DNA of 64,000 nucleotides from assembly GCF_019649055.1 (NCBI RefSeq), contig NW_026570301.1:310001-374000 (forward strand), given 5' to 3'. The notes under the pieces were generated by a model that saw only the letters and a list, made by a program, of their open reading frames with translations, made no database searches and was not told where the DNA came from. Numbering within the stretch: the stretch's first letter is position 1; each line of letters opens with the position of its first letter. Source of the stretch: Paramacrobiotus metropolitanus. Its lineage: Eukaryota > Tardigrada > Eutardigrada > Parachela > Macrobiotidae. The position numbers were made by a program, and so were the translations under genes. Below are positions 28,693 to 37,400 of the stretch, piece after piece.

Positions 28693-31600
28693 TGAACCGG
28701 CGCCCCTCCTTGTTGTACGCCTTGCACATTTCCTTGCACATTTCCTTGCACTTGCTCGTTTACTGGGCCCCCTCCGTTATTCTGGCCACCACCCTGTTGG
28801 TAGTTTCCGCCTCCATTTCCGCCGCCTCTATAATTTCCGCGGCCATAGCCTCTGTTCCTTCCTCTGAAGCCGCCGCGGCCGTAGCCACCACGGCCGAAGC
28901 CGCCGTTCTGGCCACCGCCATTTCCATTTCCATAGTTCCCGTTACCTTGCTGATTCTGAAAGTTCGCTTTCACCTGGTACCATTGCGTGATCAGGTCGTA
29001 TCCATTTGCGACCGCTTGGCGCCAACCGCCAAGCCCGCGTAATCGTTGCCACTCGTTAAAGGCAAACAGGTTCGGGTTCTGTTCTGGTGGTGTATTGGCG
29101 AATTTGCACCCCTGTGTCTGATGGTTGCCATACATACAGTACTGGCACATCTGCACATTGTTCGCCACCCATCCGTCTATCATCTGGAACTTGAACTCTG
29201 TTCGTGACCCTTGATTCTGCTGAAAGTTATTTTGATTTTCTCTGTTTGGCTGGAAGTTGCCTTGACCTTGACCTTGACCTTGATTCTGGAAGTTTCCTTG
29301 ACCTCTGTTCCAATTTCCATTTCCGTATCCGTTTCCGCCAAAATTTCCTTGTTGCGGTGCCCCTATGTTCGGGGGAGGCATATTCTGAGGTACAAGTGGG
29401 GCTATGTTCTGGGGGGCCGCATTCTGGGCTATTGGCCTCACTTGGGCCGCTGCCTGTATTGCAGCCACCATCGCATAAGTCATCGGTTGTCCTGACTGGC
29501 TGTCGATAAAGGTCACTCTTTCGGTGACCTCTCTGACTGGAGTTTCCACACGGTATTCCACTGGCAGTTGGACTGGTGCAGCCGCCATCCTCTGTTGCGG
29601 TACATTTTCAACTTGGCCTTGCCGGATGGTCACGTATTCCTGATTACGTTGACCTTTCGGCGCCTTGTACTTTTCTTCGCCCGTTGCCCAGTGTCGGAAG
29701 AAGTCCTTCGCGTCAGTTGGCGTTCTGCACTTTTGTGTACGCAAAGCCTTGTAGAGTTCATTGTCCACTCTGCATCCTTCGATTAAGAAGCCCACTGCCT
29801 GTTTTTCCGTAATGATCCGTTTTGCTTTGAACCGCATCATTGCCTGATAGTACTGATCAAGTGATTCTTTCCCGAGTTCAAATTTTCTTGCGTAGGCCTC
29901 TCGTAAGCCTAAGACTTCTTCATCTCGGTCACCGTATTCATCTTTGAATTTCTCCATCCACTCCGTTACCGAATATTCAATTCCGTCTTTTGATGCGATA
30001 TCCTTTTCTCCTTCAAACCAGGTTTTAGCGGGACCTTTCAGTGCGCTGGCTATCTCGATCATGATTTGATCGTCGGTGAGCTGGTAGGTTTTCTGCGTTT
30101 CTTTTACCAATCTTGTCCAGCCATTCACGGTGTCGCGACTGCCGTCAAAGGTCACGAGTGTGTTTTTTCGAGCCATCGAGTTAAGCGCTTTTGTCAATTG
30201 CACCGCTGTATTTTCTGCTCTCTGGTCATCCTCCTCTTCGCTACTTTCATCATCGTTTTGATTTCGTTTCGCCTTTCCATAACGGGATTTCCTTGGACGC
30301 TTCTGCCGGCTGGAGGGTCTGTCCCGTCGTCCTTCGTCAATGAACACATTTGTTTCAATGTGCGGAGGAAATTGTGAAGGGTCACCTCGACTCATATGCG
30401 GGTAACTTTCCGAAGGTGGCTCTTTGTCTTCTTTGTCCTTTTCACCTTCCCGTTCCGTTTTCACGCTTCCTTTACCGGTACCAGTTCGTAATGGCATTTC
30501 AAAGTGAAAGCTTTTGCCTGTGCCCGTTTCGTGCGCCTTGCTGTAACCGGGCGGCGGTGATTCCACTGTTGTTGCCCTGACTCCATATTGTAACAGCTGT
30601 TCATCTTTATGTTTGTTCGACATGTTGAGCGCCTTATTTTCGTCTTCGTGGCGTCGGACTTTCAACTGGAATTCCTCTTTTTCCATTTTCAAATTCTGAT
30701 TCTCTTCGTTGACCTTTAGCATGTGCTGATGGAGTTGGAAGGTCTTCTCCTGGATGACCTTTTCAGTGTCATTCTCCACCCTTTTAATGTGTTCCGCCAA
30801 CTGGGTCACATCTCTTTCCAGTTTAGTGTATTCATCTGCTGCTACTCTTAGCTGGATTTTTGTTTGGGTGACCTCGTCCTCTCTCGTCATTGCCGTTTGG
30901 GTCATATCAATCAACTCCGTGTTGAGTCTGATGATGTCCTGTGTCTTCTGGTGTACCGTCTGTTGCCATTCTTTATCTTTCAGTTCAAGTGCCGTAACCT
31001 TTACGTCCAAGAGGTGTGCTTCATGCTCCCACCTCATGCCCTGTTCGGCAATTGTCTTAGCGGTTCCTTTCAACTCGTTGATCTCTTCGGTGACCTTTCT
31101 GTTATCCTCTTTCAACACCGTGTTCTCTTCTTGCTGTTCCTTTGCCACCCTGGCGGCTTCATTGGCCCTTCTCTGGTGATCATATGATTCCTTCTGGAGG
31201 ATCCCGATATTCTCATCACGCAGCTTCAGGTCATTCCTGAGCTTAAACACTTCGGTAGTGTTTGTCAGTAGTCGCTGGGTAGCCTCGGCGAGTTTAGTCG
31301 CATAGTCATCTCTCTTGGCTTCTGCTTCAGTGACCTTTTGTTTCAGGGAGTCGCATTCGTCCTTCAATTCTGCCAAGTGCCGTGACCTTTCCGCTGTTTC
31401 CTCGGACATACTCTCGTTAAGGTCACTGACTGCAAGATGACCTTCCATTTCTCTGTCATCTACCATTTTCAGGTACTCCTCAGCGAGTTCTTTTTGGCGC
31501 TCGTATTTGATCTTCCATTCGTCCGCCGTGTTCTCCAAATAAGCCTGTTGTTGCTCCAATTCATAAATACGAGCATTGAGGGATCCCATCTGGTTTTGGT

Positions 31601-31724
31601 ATTCCTGTCTCTTTTTCATCACCTGACCTTCCTTCACTTCGAGTTCTTCTTCCAATTCCTTTACACGTCTTTTCAGAGTTGACGTCGGACTGTTCGGTGA
31701 TGGCGGTCGTACGTTGATGACCTT
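28671..31724 (-). CDS. Gag polyprotein of the giant element
   Basis: The frame opens at 31724, right after a UGA that separates it from an in-frame 130-aa upstream ORF; no AUG is at the very start (the first is in EGQVMKKRQ). About residues 1-330 (counted from 31655) form a long coiled coil. About 505-680 resembles the retrotransposon Gag capsid: FDGSRDTVNGWTRLVKE, PAKTWFEGE, WMEKFKDEYGD, SLDQYYQAMMRFKAKRI. A CCHC knuckle (C837-x2-C-x4-H-x4-C850) follows a Gln/Asn-rich stretch. The C-terminus is an RGG/GY/QN-rich tail (FGRGGYGRGGFRGRNRGYGR), like condensate-forming RNA-binding proteins. It would assemble the particle and bind element RNA. Near 994-1018 aa it is about twice the usual Ty3 Gag length. 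Confidence 0.9.
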   Translation of the reverse strand, partial: KVINVRPPSPNSPTSTLKRRVKELEEELEVKEGQVMKKRQEYQNQMGSLNARIYELEQQQAYLENTADEWKIKYERQKELAEEYLKMVDDREMEGHLAVSDLNESMSEETAERSRHLAELKDECDSLKQKVTEAEAKRDDYATKLAEATQRLLTNTTEVFKLRNDLKLRDENIGILQKESYDHQRRANEAARVAKEQQEENTVLKEDNRKVTEEINELKGTAKTIAEQGMRWEHEAHLLDVKVTALELKDKEWQQTVHQKTQDIIRLNTELIDMTQTAMTREDEVTQTKIQLRVAADEYTKLERDVTQLAEHIKRVENDTEKVIQEKTFQLHQHMLKVNEENQNLKMEKEEFQLKVRRHEDENKALNMSNKHKDEQLLQYGVRATTVESPPPGYSKAHETGTGKSFHFEMPLRTGTGKGSVKTEREGEKDKEDKEPPSESYPHMSRGDPSQFPPHIETNVFIDEGRRDRPSSRQKRPRKSRYGKAKRNQNDDESSEEEDDQRAENTAVQLTKALNSMARKNTLVTFDGSRDTVNGWTRLVKETQKTYQLTDDQIMIEIASALKGPAKTWFEGEKDIASKDGIEYSVTEWMEKFKDEYGDRDEEVLGLREAYARKFELGKESLDQYYQAMMRFKAKRIITEKQAVGFLIEGCRVDNELYKALRTQKCRTPTDAKDFFRHWATGEEKYKAPKGQRNQEYVTIRQGQVENVPQQRMAAAPVQLPVEYRVETPVREVTERVTFIDSQSGQPMTYAMVAAIQAAAQVRPIAQNAAPQNIAPLVPQNMPPPNIGAPQQGNFGGNGYGNGNWNRGQGNFQNQGQGQGQGNFQPNRENQNNFQQNQGSRTEFKFQMIDGWVANNVQMCQYCMYGNHQTQGCKFANTPPEQNPNLFAFNEWQRLRGLGGWRQAVANGYDLITQWYQVKANFQNQQGNGNYGNGNGGGQNGGFGRGGYGRGGFRGRNRGYGRGNYRGGGNGGGNYQQGGGQNNGGGPVNEQVQGNVQGNVQGVQQGGAPVQGNGQDQ

Positions 31725-32117
31725 TCAAGTTTGTGTTCGTTCGATAAGGTGTTCCGGTATGTCCTTGAAAGGTGTCATTCCTTCAGCACGGTCAGCTAGT
31801 CTCATCGCAGATTGGAAGGACATATTCATCGTCGTTTCATCATCCGTGAAATACGATTCATTCGATTCATCTGAAACCATCGGAGTTGCAAAAAGGTCAT
31901 CGTCTGCCGCTTTATCGTTCAGCGAAAGGTCATCCAGACCCAGTTGAGCGAGTTCCTCTTCGGTGACCTTTGTCTTATCAACTTCCATTTGAGTCAGGTT
32001 CACGTTTTTATCCTGCTCATTCATTCCGCTAGTGGTAGCATCCGACTGTGATGCCCCAACTAGGTCCGCTCCTCTTTCTGTGGCTTTTTCCTCCCCAGTG
32101 ACCTTTGTCTGGTTCAT
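31725..32117 (-). CDS. N-terminal Gag-frame ORF, 130 aa
   Basis: ATG at 32117. Acidic (EEELAQLGLDDLSLND, DDLFATPMVSDESNESYFTDD) with several KVT and DLS peptides encoded by the motif in both orientations. It ends HLIERTQT and UGA at 31725-31727, and the next codons in the same frame lead straight into Gag. So it is either a separate leader protein or the N-terminus of Gag reached by UGA readthrough. No known domain. Confidence 0.55.
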   Translation of the reverse strand: MNQTKVTGEEKATERGADLVGASQSDATTSGMNEQDKNVNLTQMEVDKTKVTEEELAQLGLDDLSLNDKAADDDLFATPMVSDESNESYFTDDETTMNMSFQSAMRLADRAEGMTPFKDIPEHLIERTQT

Positions 32118-32175
32118 CGGTTGACTTCCCGCCGCAGATGCGGGAGTATCCTTTCCGTCACCGCTGGAGCTCTCT

Positions 32176-32394
32176 TCATTCTGTATAGCTCCGAGCGCCG
32201 CTTGGTATTATGCTGTCACTGCCTTTGCTGTCCTTTCTTGCAAAGGTCACAGCCGCTCGGGTCTGTCTATCATGTCCGACTGGACGCGCGAGCGACTTGC
32301 ATTCCTTCTTATAAGGATCAACTGTGCCTTGTTGTGATCCTCGGGAGCTCCTGCTTCCCTGACTGCTGGTGGATGTCAGTTCCTCTTTGTCCAT
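32176..32394 (-). CDS. Short first ORF of the element, 72 aa
   Basis: ATG at 32394 (MDKEELTSTSSQGSRSSRG). Ser/Arg/Lys-rich and disordered. It ends at 32176 and overlaps, in another frame, the open upstream part of the 130-aa ORF; a +1 shift would join them. It could be a regulatory upstream ORF or the true N-terminus of Gag. Confidence 0.35.
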   Translation of the reverse strand: MDKEELTSTSSQGSRSSRGSQQGTVDPYKKECKSLARPVGHDRQTRAAVTFARKDSKGSDSIIPSGARSYTE

Positions 32395-32469
32395 GTTGAT
32401 CGGATAACTTGGACGCTCCTGCCAATTGTTCTCACACAAACGTTATTGTATGGTTTATTCAATTATCCT

Positions 32470-32988
32470 AAAGGTCACTTTATACTTCCGAAATTTTTCT
32501 AAGTCCTTGTTAAAGGTCACTTTTCGGTTGAAAAATTTCGATTAAGTCCCGTGTAAAGGTCACTTTTTCGTTAAAAAGTTCGAGAGATTTGCCCTAAAGG
32601 TCACTTTTTGGACAAAACTTTCGAAACCGCTTTTACAGTTCAGAATTCGTTAGCGAATGAAATCCTACAGCTGCTGATATCGCTGTACTACTAATCAACT
32701 CAATTTCGACTTCGTTAAAGGTCACTGTTGGTTGCTTTCAGATCATAAAGGTCACTTAAATCAGTTTATCTCCTCAATTCCGACTTTTTAGTAAAGGTCA
32801 CTTTTCGAAGTAAAAGATCACGTTCTAATCTTAAAGGTCACTTTCAAGCTCAGTTCAACTCAAAAGGTCACTTTCTAACTCAATTTCTGTTAAAAGGTCA
32901 CTTTCCAGCTCAATTTCAAGTTAAGGGTCGCTTTCCAGCTCAATTCGATCAAAGGTCACTTTTCCTTTGTCTGAACTCAAAAAGTCAC
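32470..32988 (+). repeat. Array of AAAGGTCA motifs with regular spacing
   Basis: Eleven exact AAAGGTCA copies start at 32470, 32512, 32555, 32596, 32717, 32747, 32793, 32833, 32863, 32893 and 32951, plus variants near 32923 and 32981. Nearly all are followed by CTTT. The first four are 41-43 bp apart; those from 32833 on lie in a degenerate 30-bp tandem unit (AAAGGTCACTTTC, then a CTCAATTT-type tail). Spacings near three and four helical turns would put the sites on one DNA face. All are on the plus strand, antisense to the element. Confidence 0.85.
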
Positions 32989-33605
32989 TTTCCGTCTCAC
33001 TTATCTCATCTCAAATCAAATTTCCCATTACCGCTCAAGTTCAGCGGAAAATCCCCATTCGGGTTGTTTACTTCGATCCTATTGGTCAGCTAACTCGAAT
33101 TATTCAGTTCAAATTTCAACCAATCACAGCTCAGATAACCGACCAATCACGTTGCTCCTCTAAAAATCTATATCTGCCTGACGTCACGGTCAACGGCCAG
33201 ACATGCACGCCGTGTGCAAAACTCCGCCTACTTTTACGCTCAGCTCAGTACGGGCCAATAGAATTTGCCAAATTTACCAACTAGCTAATCCCGTAATTAA
33301 TAACGGTTTTTCTACCTGTTAACCGTCCGTCCGTTCTACGTCCGTCCGTTCCACGGGGAGAATGATCCAGATGATCCAATTCTTCTTCCAACTCCGCTCC
33401 CGCGTCGCCGCTGTTCCGTAGCGTGCCTCGCGCTATTAGTCGGTTACTGTGCCGGCTGTGCCGTAGCAACAGTAATAGTGCTCTACTGCCAATTTGGAGG
33501 AGTCTGATCTGGCAAATCCGTCCGCCCCTTTCGGCGCTTCGTCGCTTGTGACCCACGGCTTAGGATTCGCTGAATCCTTGCCGAGTAGCAGTGACACCAG
33601 TGTAG

Positions 33606-33699
33606 GTCTTCGCTGAAGACTCTACACCGAGGAACACTGCCGCCTGAACTCTTGAACTCTTGCTCAGTCCTTGCAACAGTACAGGTCTTCGCTGAAGAC
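33606..33699. repeat. Two identical hairpin-forming repeats in the leader
   Basis: GTCTTCGCTGAAGAC occurs at 33606-33620 and 33685-33699, 79 bp apart, each within a longer similar stretch (CTCTACACCGA or CTCTGCACCGA follows). Each can fold into a 6-bp stem with a 3-nt loop. Their position between the primer binding site and Gag fits dimerisation or packaging stem-loops; this is inference. Confidence 0.5.
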
Positions 33700-33863
33700 T
33701 CTGCACCGAAAACAAGGCTGGAAATCCGATGGGAAACTTGCACCGCCTGTGGTGTTGCGCTTTGCTGTTGGACAGACCTGTGCCTTACTGGTCGGGTTTC
33801 ACATCAAATAACAGGCCAACTTTGCCTGACACAAATCAATTCGAATCAGAGAACCGCTGTCGG

Positions 33864-33874
33864 CTCTGCTACCA
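33864..33874 (-). other. Primer binding site (initiator tRNA-Met type)
   Basis: Sense TGGTAGCAGAG directly follows the LTR end. It is complementary to the CTCTGCTACCA 3' end known for animal initiator tRNA-Met. The match stops after 11 bases (next bases CCGAC). Confidence 0.75.
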
Positions 33875-34222
33875 TCTAATGCTAGATCCAGAATGGGTCC
33901 AGAGACAGAGACAGAAACAGAATCTATCCTGTGGAAGCGAGCGATACGATATGGATCGCGAGCTATGCGGAAACACAAACGTCGCACCGTAAATCGCTGA
34001 CTTTTAATAATATTGAAAGTCTGGAAAACCAAAAATCAACACTGATCGGCGCAGCTCGATCGTAAAGCGTAGAGCCAATTCAACAGTGTGCATCACTGTG
34101 CAGCACGTGCTATGCCGCGCCCACTAACACAACTCAAGCCAATCAGAAGCGAGACACAACACAGACACGTAATCCAGTGGCGTAGCGTTGCGGACGTGAA
34201 CGCTAGTGAACCCCCGCTCACA
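33875..34222 (-). repeat. Long terminal repeat (5' LTR of the element)
   Basis: Identical by eye over 348 bp to 9585-9932. It should carry the promoter and start site of the element RNA, but I see no canonical TATA box in sense orientation. Identity of both LTRs indicates a very recent insertion. Confidence 0.92.
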
Positions 34223-34226
34223 GTTT
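34223..34226. repeat. Target-site duplication, right copy (GTTT)
   Basis: Matches GTTT at 9581-9584 next to the other LTR. The insertion point lies about 250 bp downstream of the 3' end of LRR-like member 4. Confidence 0.7.
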
Positions 34227-34475
34227 TTTAATTGTTTTTAAGCAATTTTACTTCAGGTTTCGGAGTTACTGGAATCTCTGTTGCTTGTTTCACTTTTATT
34301 TCAATATTTTCTTTCAAGTGTGTAATTAAGCTACATTTTTAACATTGCACACGTAAGAAGTCAAACAACTGTAAAGCGTGCGCATATTGTTAAGTTAATT
34401 TTGTAATTGACGTCAGCTCCTTGATCTCCGAAACAAAGCCCGAAATTAATCGAATGCACGAATCAGCATGTCACA

Positions 34476-35695
34476 TTACATTGGGTTACATTGGGTTACA
34501 TTGTACGAAAACTCGCTCCCTATCAAAATGTTTTCCAGAGTGATATTTCGGGAACAGTCTACACTGAAGACATCCGTGGTATTTCTGTTTCTTTCGACAC
34601 CTGCGGATAAGTAGTTCCCGATGATGAACACTTCTCCTGGTTCTTTTTCCCCGATTATAAACGGTTTTTGCTCTAAAAAGTTGCGCAGCCAAGCAAACGA
34701 GCAGTCGCAGTGCAGATTATACAGATAGTTGAGTTTGTCGTCGGTGGCGAAATAACTGTAGGCGCTTTCAGGATGCCCTTTAGTCTCCAGTGCGATGGTG
34801 AAATCTCTCTCCAGTGTTAAGCTGCGCAAATGGATCAAATCCGTGAACGTGCCCGGCTCCAGCGCGCTGATTGATGTTATATAGAAGGCAATCATTCGCA
34901 GCTGCGGCATCCGGCTGAAGTGCTTCTTCTGGATGGTCATATTGGTACAACCATTAAGCGTGAAACTGTACACATTAGGCAATAATCCCAGTTCGTGCAC
35001 TTTGGCGGTAGTATTCGGCGTTTGACAATCAAAAACGCCCAGGTGTATGGTCTGATCCCGCACGGGATCGACTATATCAACGGTAACCGGGTCTTCTTCT
35101 GCCTTCCATTCGTACAAATTCAATAGTACGGCACGCTGCGGGCTGATTTGCCGTACTAGCTTGGTGGTTTTGGCTAGAAACGCGTGCGGCTTGTACACAC
35201 AAGATATATCCACGTACGTGACTCCCATCTCGTACTGGCGAGGGTTTTCATCGTTAACGTCGCACAAATTGTGAATCCATACCGCCATAATCATGCATAC
35301 GGATTTCTTATCTATGTGCTTTATATAGAGATTGCATTCCTCTACTGTAAGTAAATCCGTCCGGAAAGGATATGTCGCAGGCGGAGAAATTTCATCGTTT
35401 GAGGCTGTGGAATTCTTCTCACTGCAACCCGAATCGCTTTCAGCCTGCACACCTAGAAAAAAAACCTTTCATAAAAGTAAAAAAAATTGTAATTATGCAA
35501 ATGCAGTACGTAGTGATAGCACATGATGCATTTTATCACATTGAGGACGTTTTAAGATGAATGTTTTGCGAATTTCCGGGTGTGTCTGGGAATGTGGCAC
35601 ATCTTGCAGACCTACGCTAATTCAGAGTCGCGTGACTTACCGTAGGTGTTGCAGACGAAACACAAAATTATTATTCCGTAACTCAGTTTTTCCAT
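34476..35695 (-). CDS. Secreted LRR-like family protein, member 4
   Basis: Exon 1 is 35641-35695 (55 bp, signal peptide MEKLSYGIIILCFVCNTYG, donor GTAAGT); exon 2 is 34476-35452 (acceptor TTTTTCTAG), with a 188-bp phase-1 intron. The protein is 343 aa with all family landmarks: YPFRTDLLTVEECNLY, ISPQRAVLLNLY, VDPVRDQTIHLGVFDC, HFSRMPQLRMIAFYITS, GTFTDLIHLRSLTLERDF, LHCDCSFAWLRNFL and a C-terminal FSYNVTQCNPM. The terminal Cys pair is reduced to one Cys before the end. A duplicated TTACATTGGG lies at its stop codon. The giant retroelement lies just 3' of it. The sequence is closest to members 2 and 3, so the element separates what was probably one cluster. Confidence 0.8.
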
Positions 35696-35776
35696 ATTGG
35701 AAAAAATCTAATCGTGTAATACTGTATAGCAAAGCACGGCAGCATCAGCACTGACAATTGTTGGTGAAAAGTTTGC

Positions 35777-35825
35777 GCATGCTGATGCGTCCATTACCGT
35801 ATAAATTTTCCGAACCTGCAATTAT
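35777..35825 (-). promoter_or_regulatory. Conserved upstream block of family member 4
   Basis: Plus-strand GCATGCTGATGCGTCC, spacer, AAATTTTCCGAACCTGCA, 80-130 bp upstream of the first ATG. Same layout as the blocks at 820, 2653 and 4771. Confidence 0.4.
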
Positions 35826-36156
35826 ACCCTGCAGCATCACATGCAGCATGTGGGATTGATTAATGAGCTATTGAAAACTGATGACAGTGCACAAATTTCC
35901 GCCTGGTGCGAATGCAGTATATCCAGCTGATCAACCAACAGTTCTGCTTGACCAATCTTTTAATACAAAACCGAACAAAGTAATGGAGCAACTTACACAG
36001 CAATCCTGTAACGAATTGGCCGTACCGGTATTTCTGGGTCTTGAGGAAAATGTACCCTGAAGTTCTCTCAACCACAAATTTTACCGTATGTATTTTTCGT
36101 AGTGCAAAGCAGCATATCACAGCACCATAAGATGATAATATTTATTATTATTAAAG

Positions 36157-37254
36157 TCAGCAGGTCATATTATCGCAAATCGCATTGTACGAGAACTCAG
36201 CGCCTGCCGAAATATTTTCAAGAGTGAGATTTTTTGAACAGTCCACGCTATAACTCTCCGTATAGTTTTCGCCTTTGTTAACAGCCGGTGACATATGGTT
36301 CCCAATTACAAACACTTCTCCCTCGTCTTTCGCTTCAATCAGGTGCGGTTGTTTCTTGGAAAAACAGACGCAACCAGGCAAACGAGCAATCGTAATGCAA
36401 ACGGCGAATATACTCGAGGTCCAGATTTCTATCAAAGATACTGACGTAGTACCTCTCTTTGGTAGAATTCATTAACGCCCAGAAGAATTCCTTCTCCAGT
36501 GACAAACTGCGCAACTGGATAATATCCGTAAAGTCCCCGGTTCTAACATGGAAATAGTTGACCCGATAAACTCGATCATGCGTAATTGGGGCATCCTGCT
36601 AAAGTCCCTTTTCCGCACGGTAAGATTGTAGCAACTGCGAGTGTTGAAATGGAATAGGTTGGGTGAGATTCCGAGTTCGTATACCTTGGCAGTAATATTT
36701 TTCGAATGACATTGAAATATATCTGCAAGTGTACGGTTTGATCCCAAAGCGGTTCGATGATATCTACGCTAAGCATATCTTCCCGGTTTTCTCCGCCTGG
36801 GAAGAGCAGCAAAACCGCGCGGAAAGGACTAATTTCCCGGACAAGTTCTGCAATTTCTTTTGCTGTTGATTGATTGTTGCAGCGATACGATATGTCAGTG
36901 AAGGTTTTCTTATCTGGCCCGAAGGGCGGGTTACGAAAGCACGAGGCAACGGTGGGAGTATCCAGGCATATCTTGCGTTCCCGTACGACTGTCCGGAAGA
37001 AACCACATTCGTCGTCCGTAAGAAGGTCTGTGCGAAACGGATACGTCACGTTTGAGGAAAAAACTTTTTCTGGTGCGGTTTGATTTTGGGCGTCGCTGCA
37101 GATTGTATCCACATCAGTGGCATCACCTAGAACTTAGAGAATAAAAGCCTGTCTCAGATTAGCAGTAACACGCATTTCGTGTTTAGAATGCGTTACCATT
37201 CATGATGTGGAAATAACAAAACGTTAATAATCCGAAAGTCAGGGAATTCTTCAT
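36157..37254 (-). pseudogene. LRR-like family member 5, frameshifted
   Basis: The exon layout is preserved: 37197-37254 (signal peptide MKNSLTFGLLTFCYFHIMN, donor GTAACG) and 36157-37126 (acceptor GTTCTAG), but the large exon is not a multiple of three with the first. Reading starts in one frame (YPFRTDLLTDDEC), moves to another near 36720 (VYELGISPNL, DFSRMPQLRMIEF), changes again near 36545 at GTLR, and again near 36358 before EAKDEGEVFVIGN. The end keeps the family terminus NAICDNMTC. At least three indels break it, so it is a decayed copy unless the assembly is faulty here. Confidence 0.75.
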
Positions 37255-37400
37255 GTTGCTGGCTCTACTCATCCTGCTCTTGTTATACATGCCTTTTTGA
37301 ATATATTTCAGTAAATAACGTATCACCAGCTAATTCGGCACTGTTAAAAGTGTTATGCATGCCACCACAGTAATCATCAATAATTAGAAGTGTTATACTT

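Larger units (their letters stand above)
32440..33863 (-). other. 5' leader of the element
   Basis: About 1.4 kb between the primer binding site and the first ORF, without a supported gene. It contains the motif array at 32470-32988 and two hairpin-forming repeats at 33606-33699. Long leaders of this kind usually contain packaging and dimerisation signals; the particular elements here are inferred. Confidence 0.6.
9585..34222 (-). mobile_element. Giant (24.6 kb) Ty3-type LTR retrotransposon
   Basis: Two 348-bp LTRs identical by eye bound the element, with GTTT on both sides. The sense strand is minus. Order from the 5' end: LTR, primer binding site, 1.4-kb leader, short N-terminal ORFs, Gag, protease, a 290-aa ORF, RT-RNase H, integrase, integrase C-terminal domain with an acidic tail, then five further ORFs and a 1.4-kb 3' non-coding region. 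RT-RH-IN order and a D,D35E integrase with a GPY/F-like tail domain place it in Ty3/gypsy (Metaviridae). Usual elements of this group are 4-10 kb; giant exceptions are known (Ogre in plants, Burro in planarians). Three isolated in-frame stops and several -1 offsets interrupt the frames, so competence is uncertain. The whole body is filled with AAAGGTCA octamers. Confidence 0.95.

Noticed and set aside
32470-32988. CRISPR-like regular repeats in the leader
   Set aside because: The repeat is only an 8-10 bp motif in a degenerate 30-bp or about 42-bp period, without unique spacers of constant length, and it lies in a eukaryotic retroelement.
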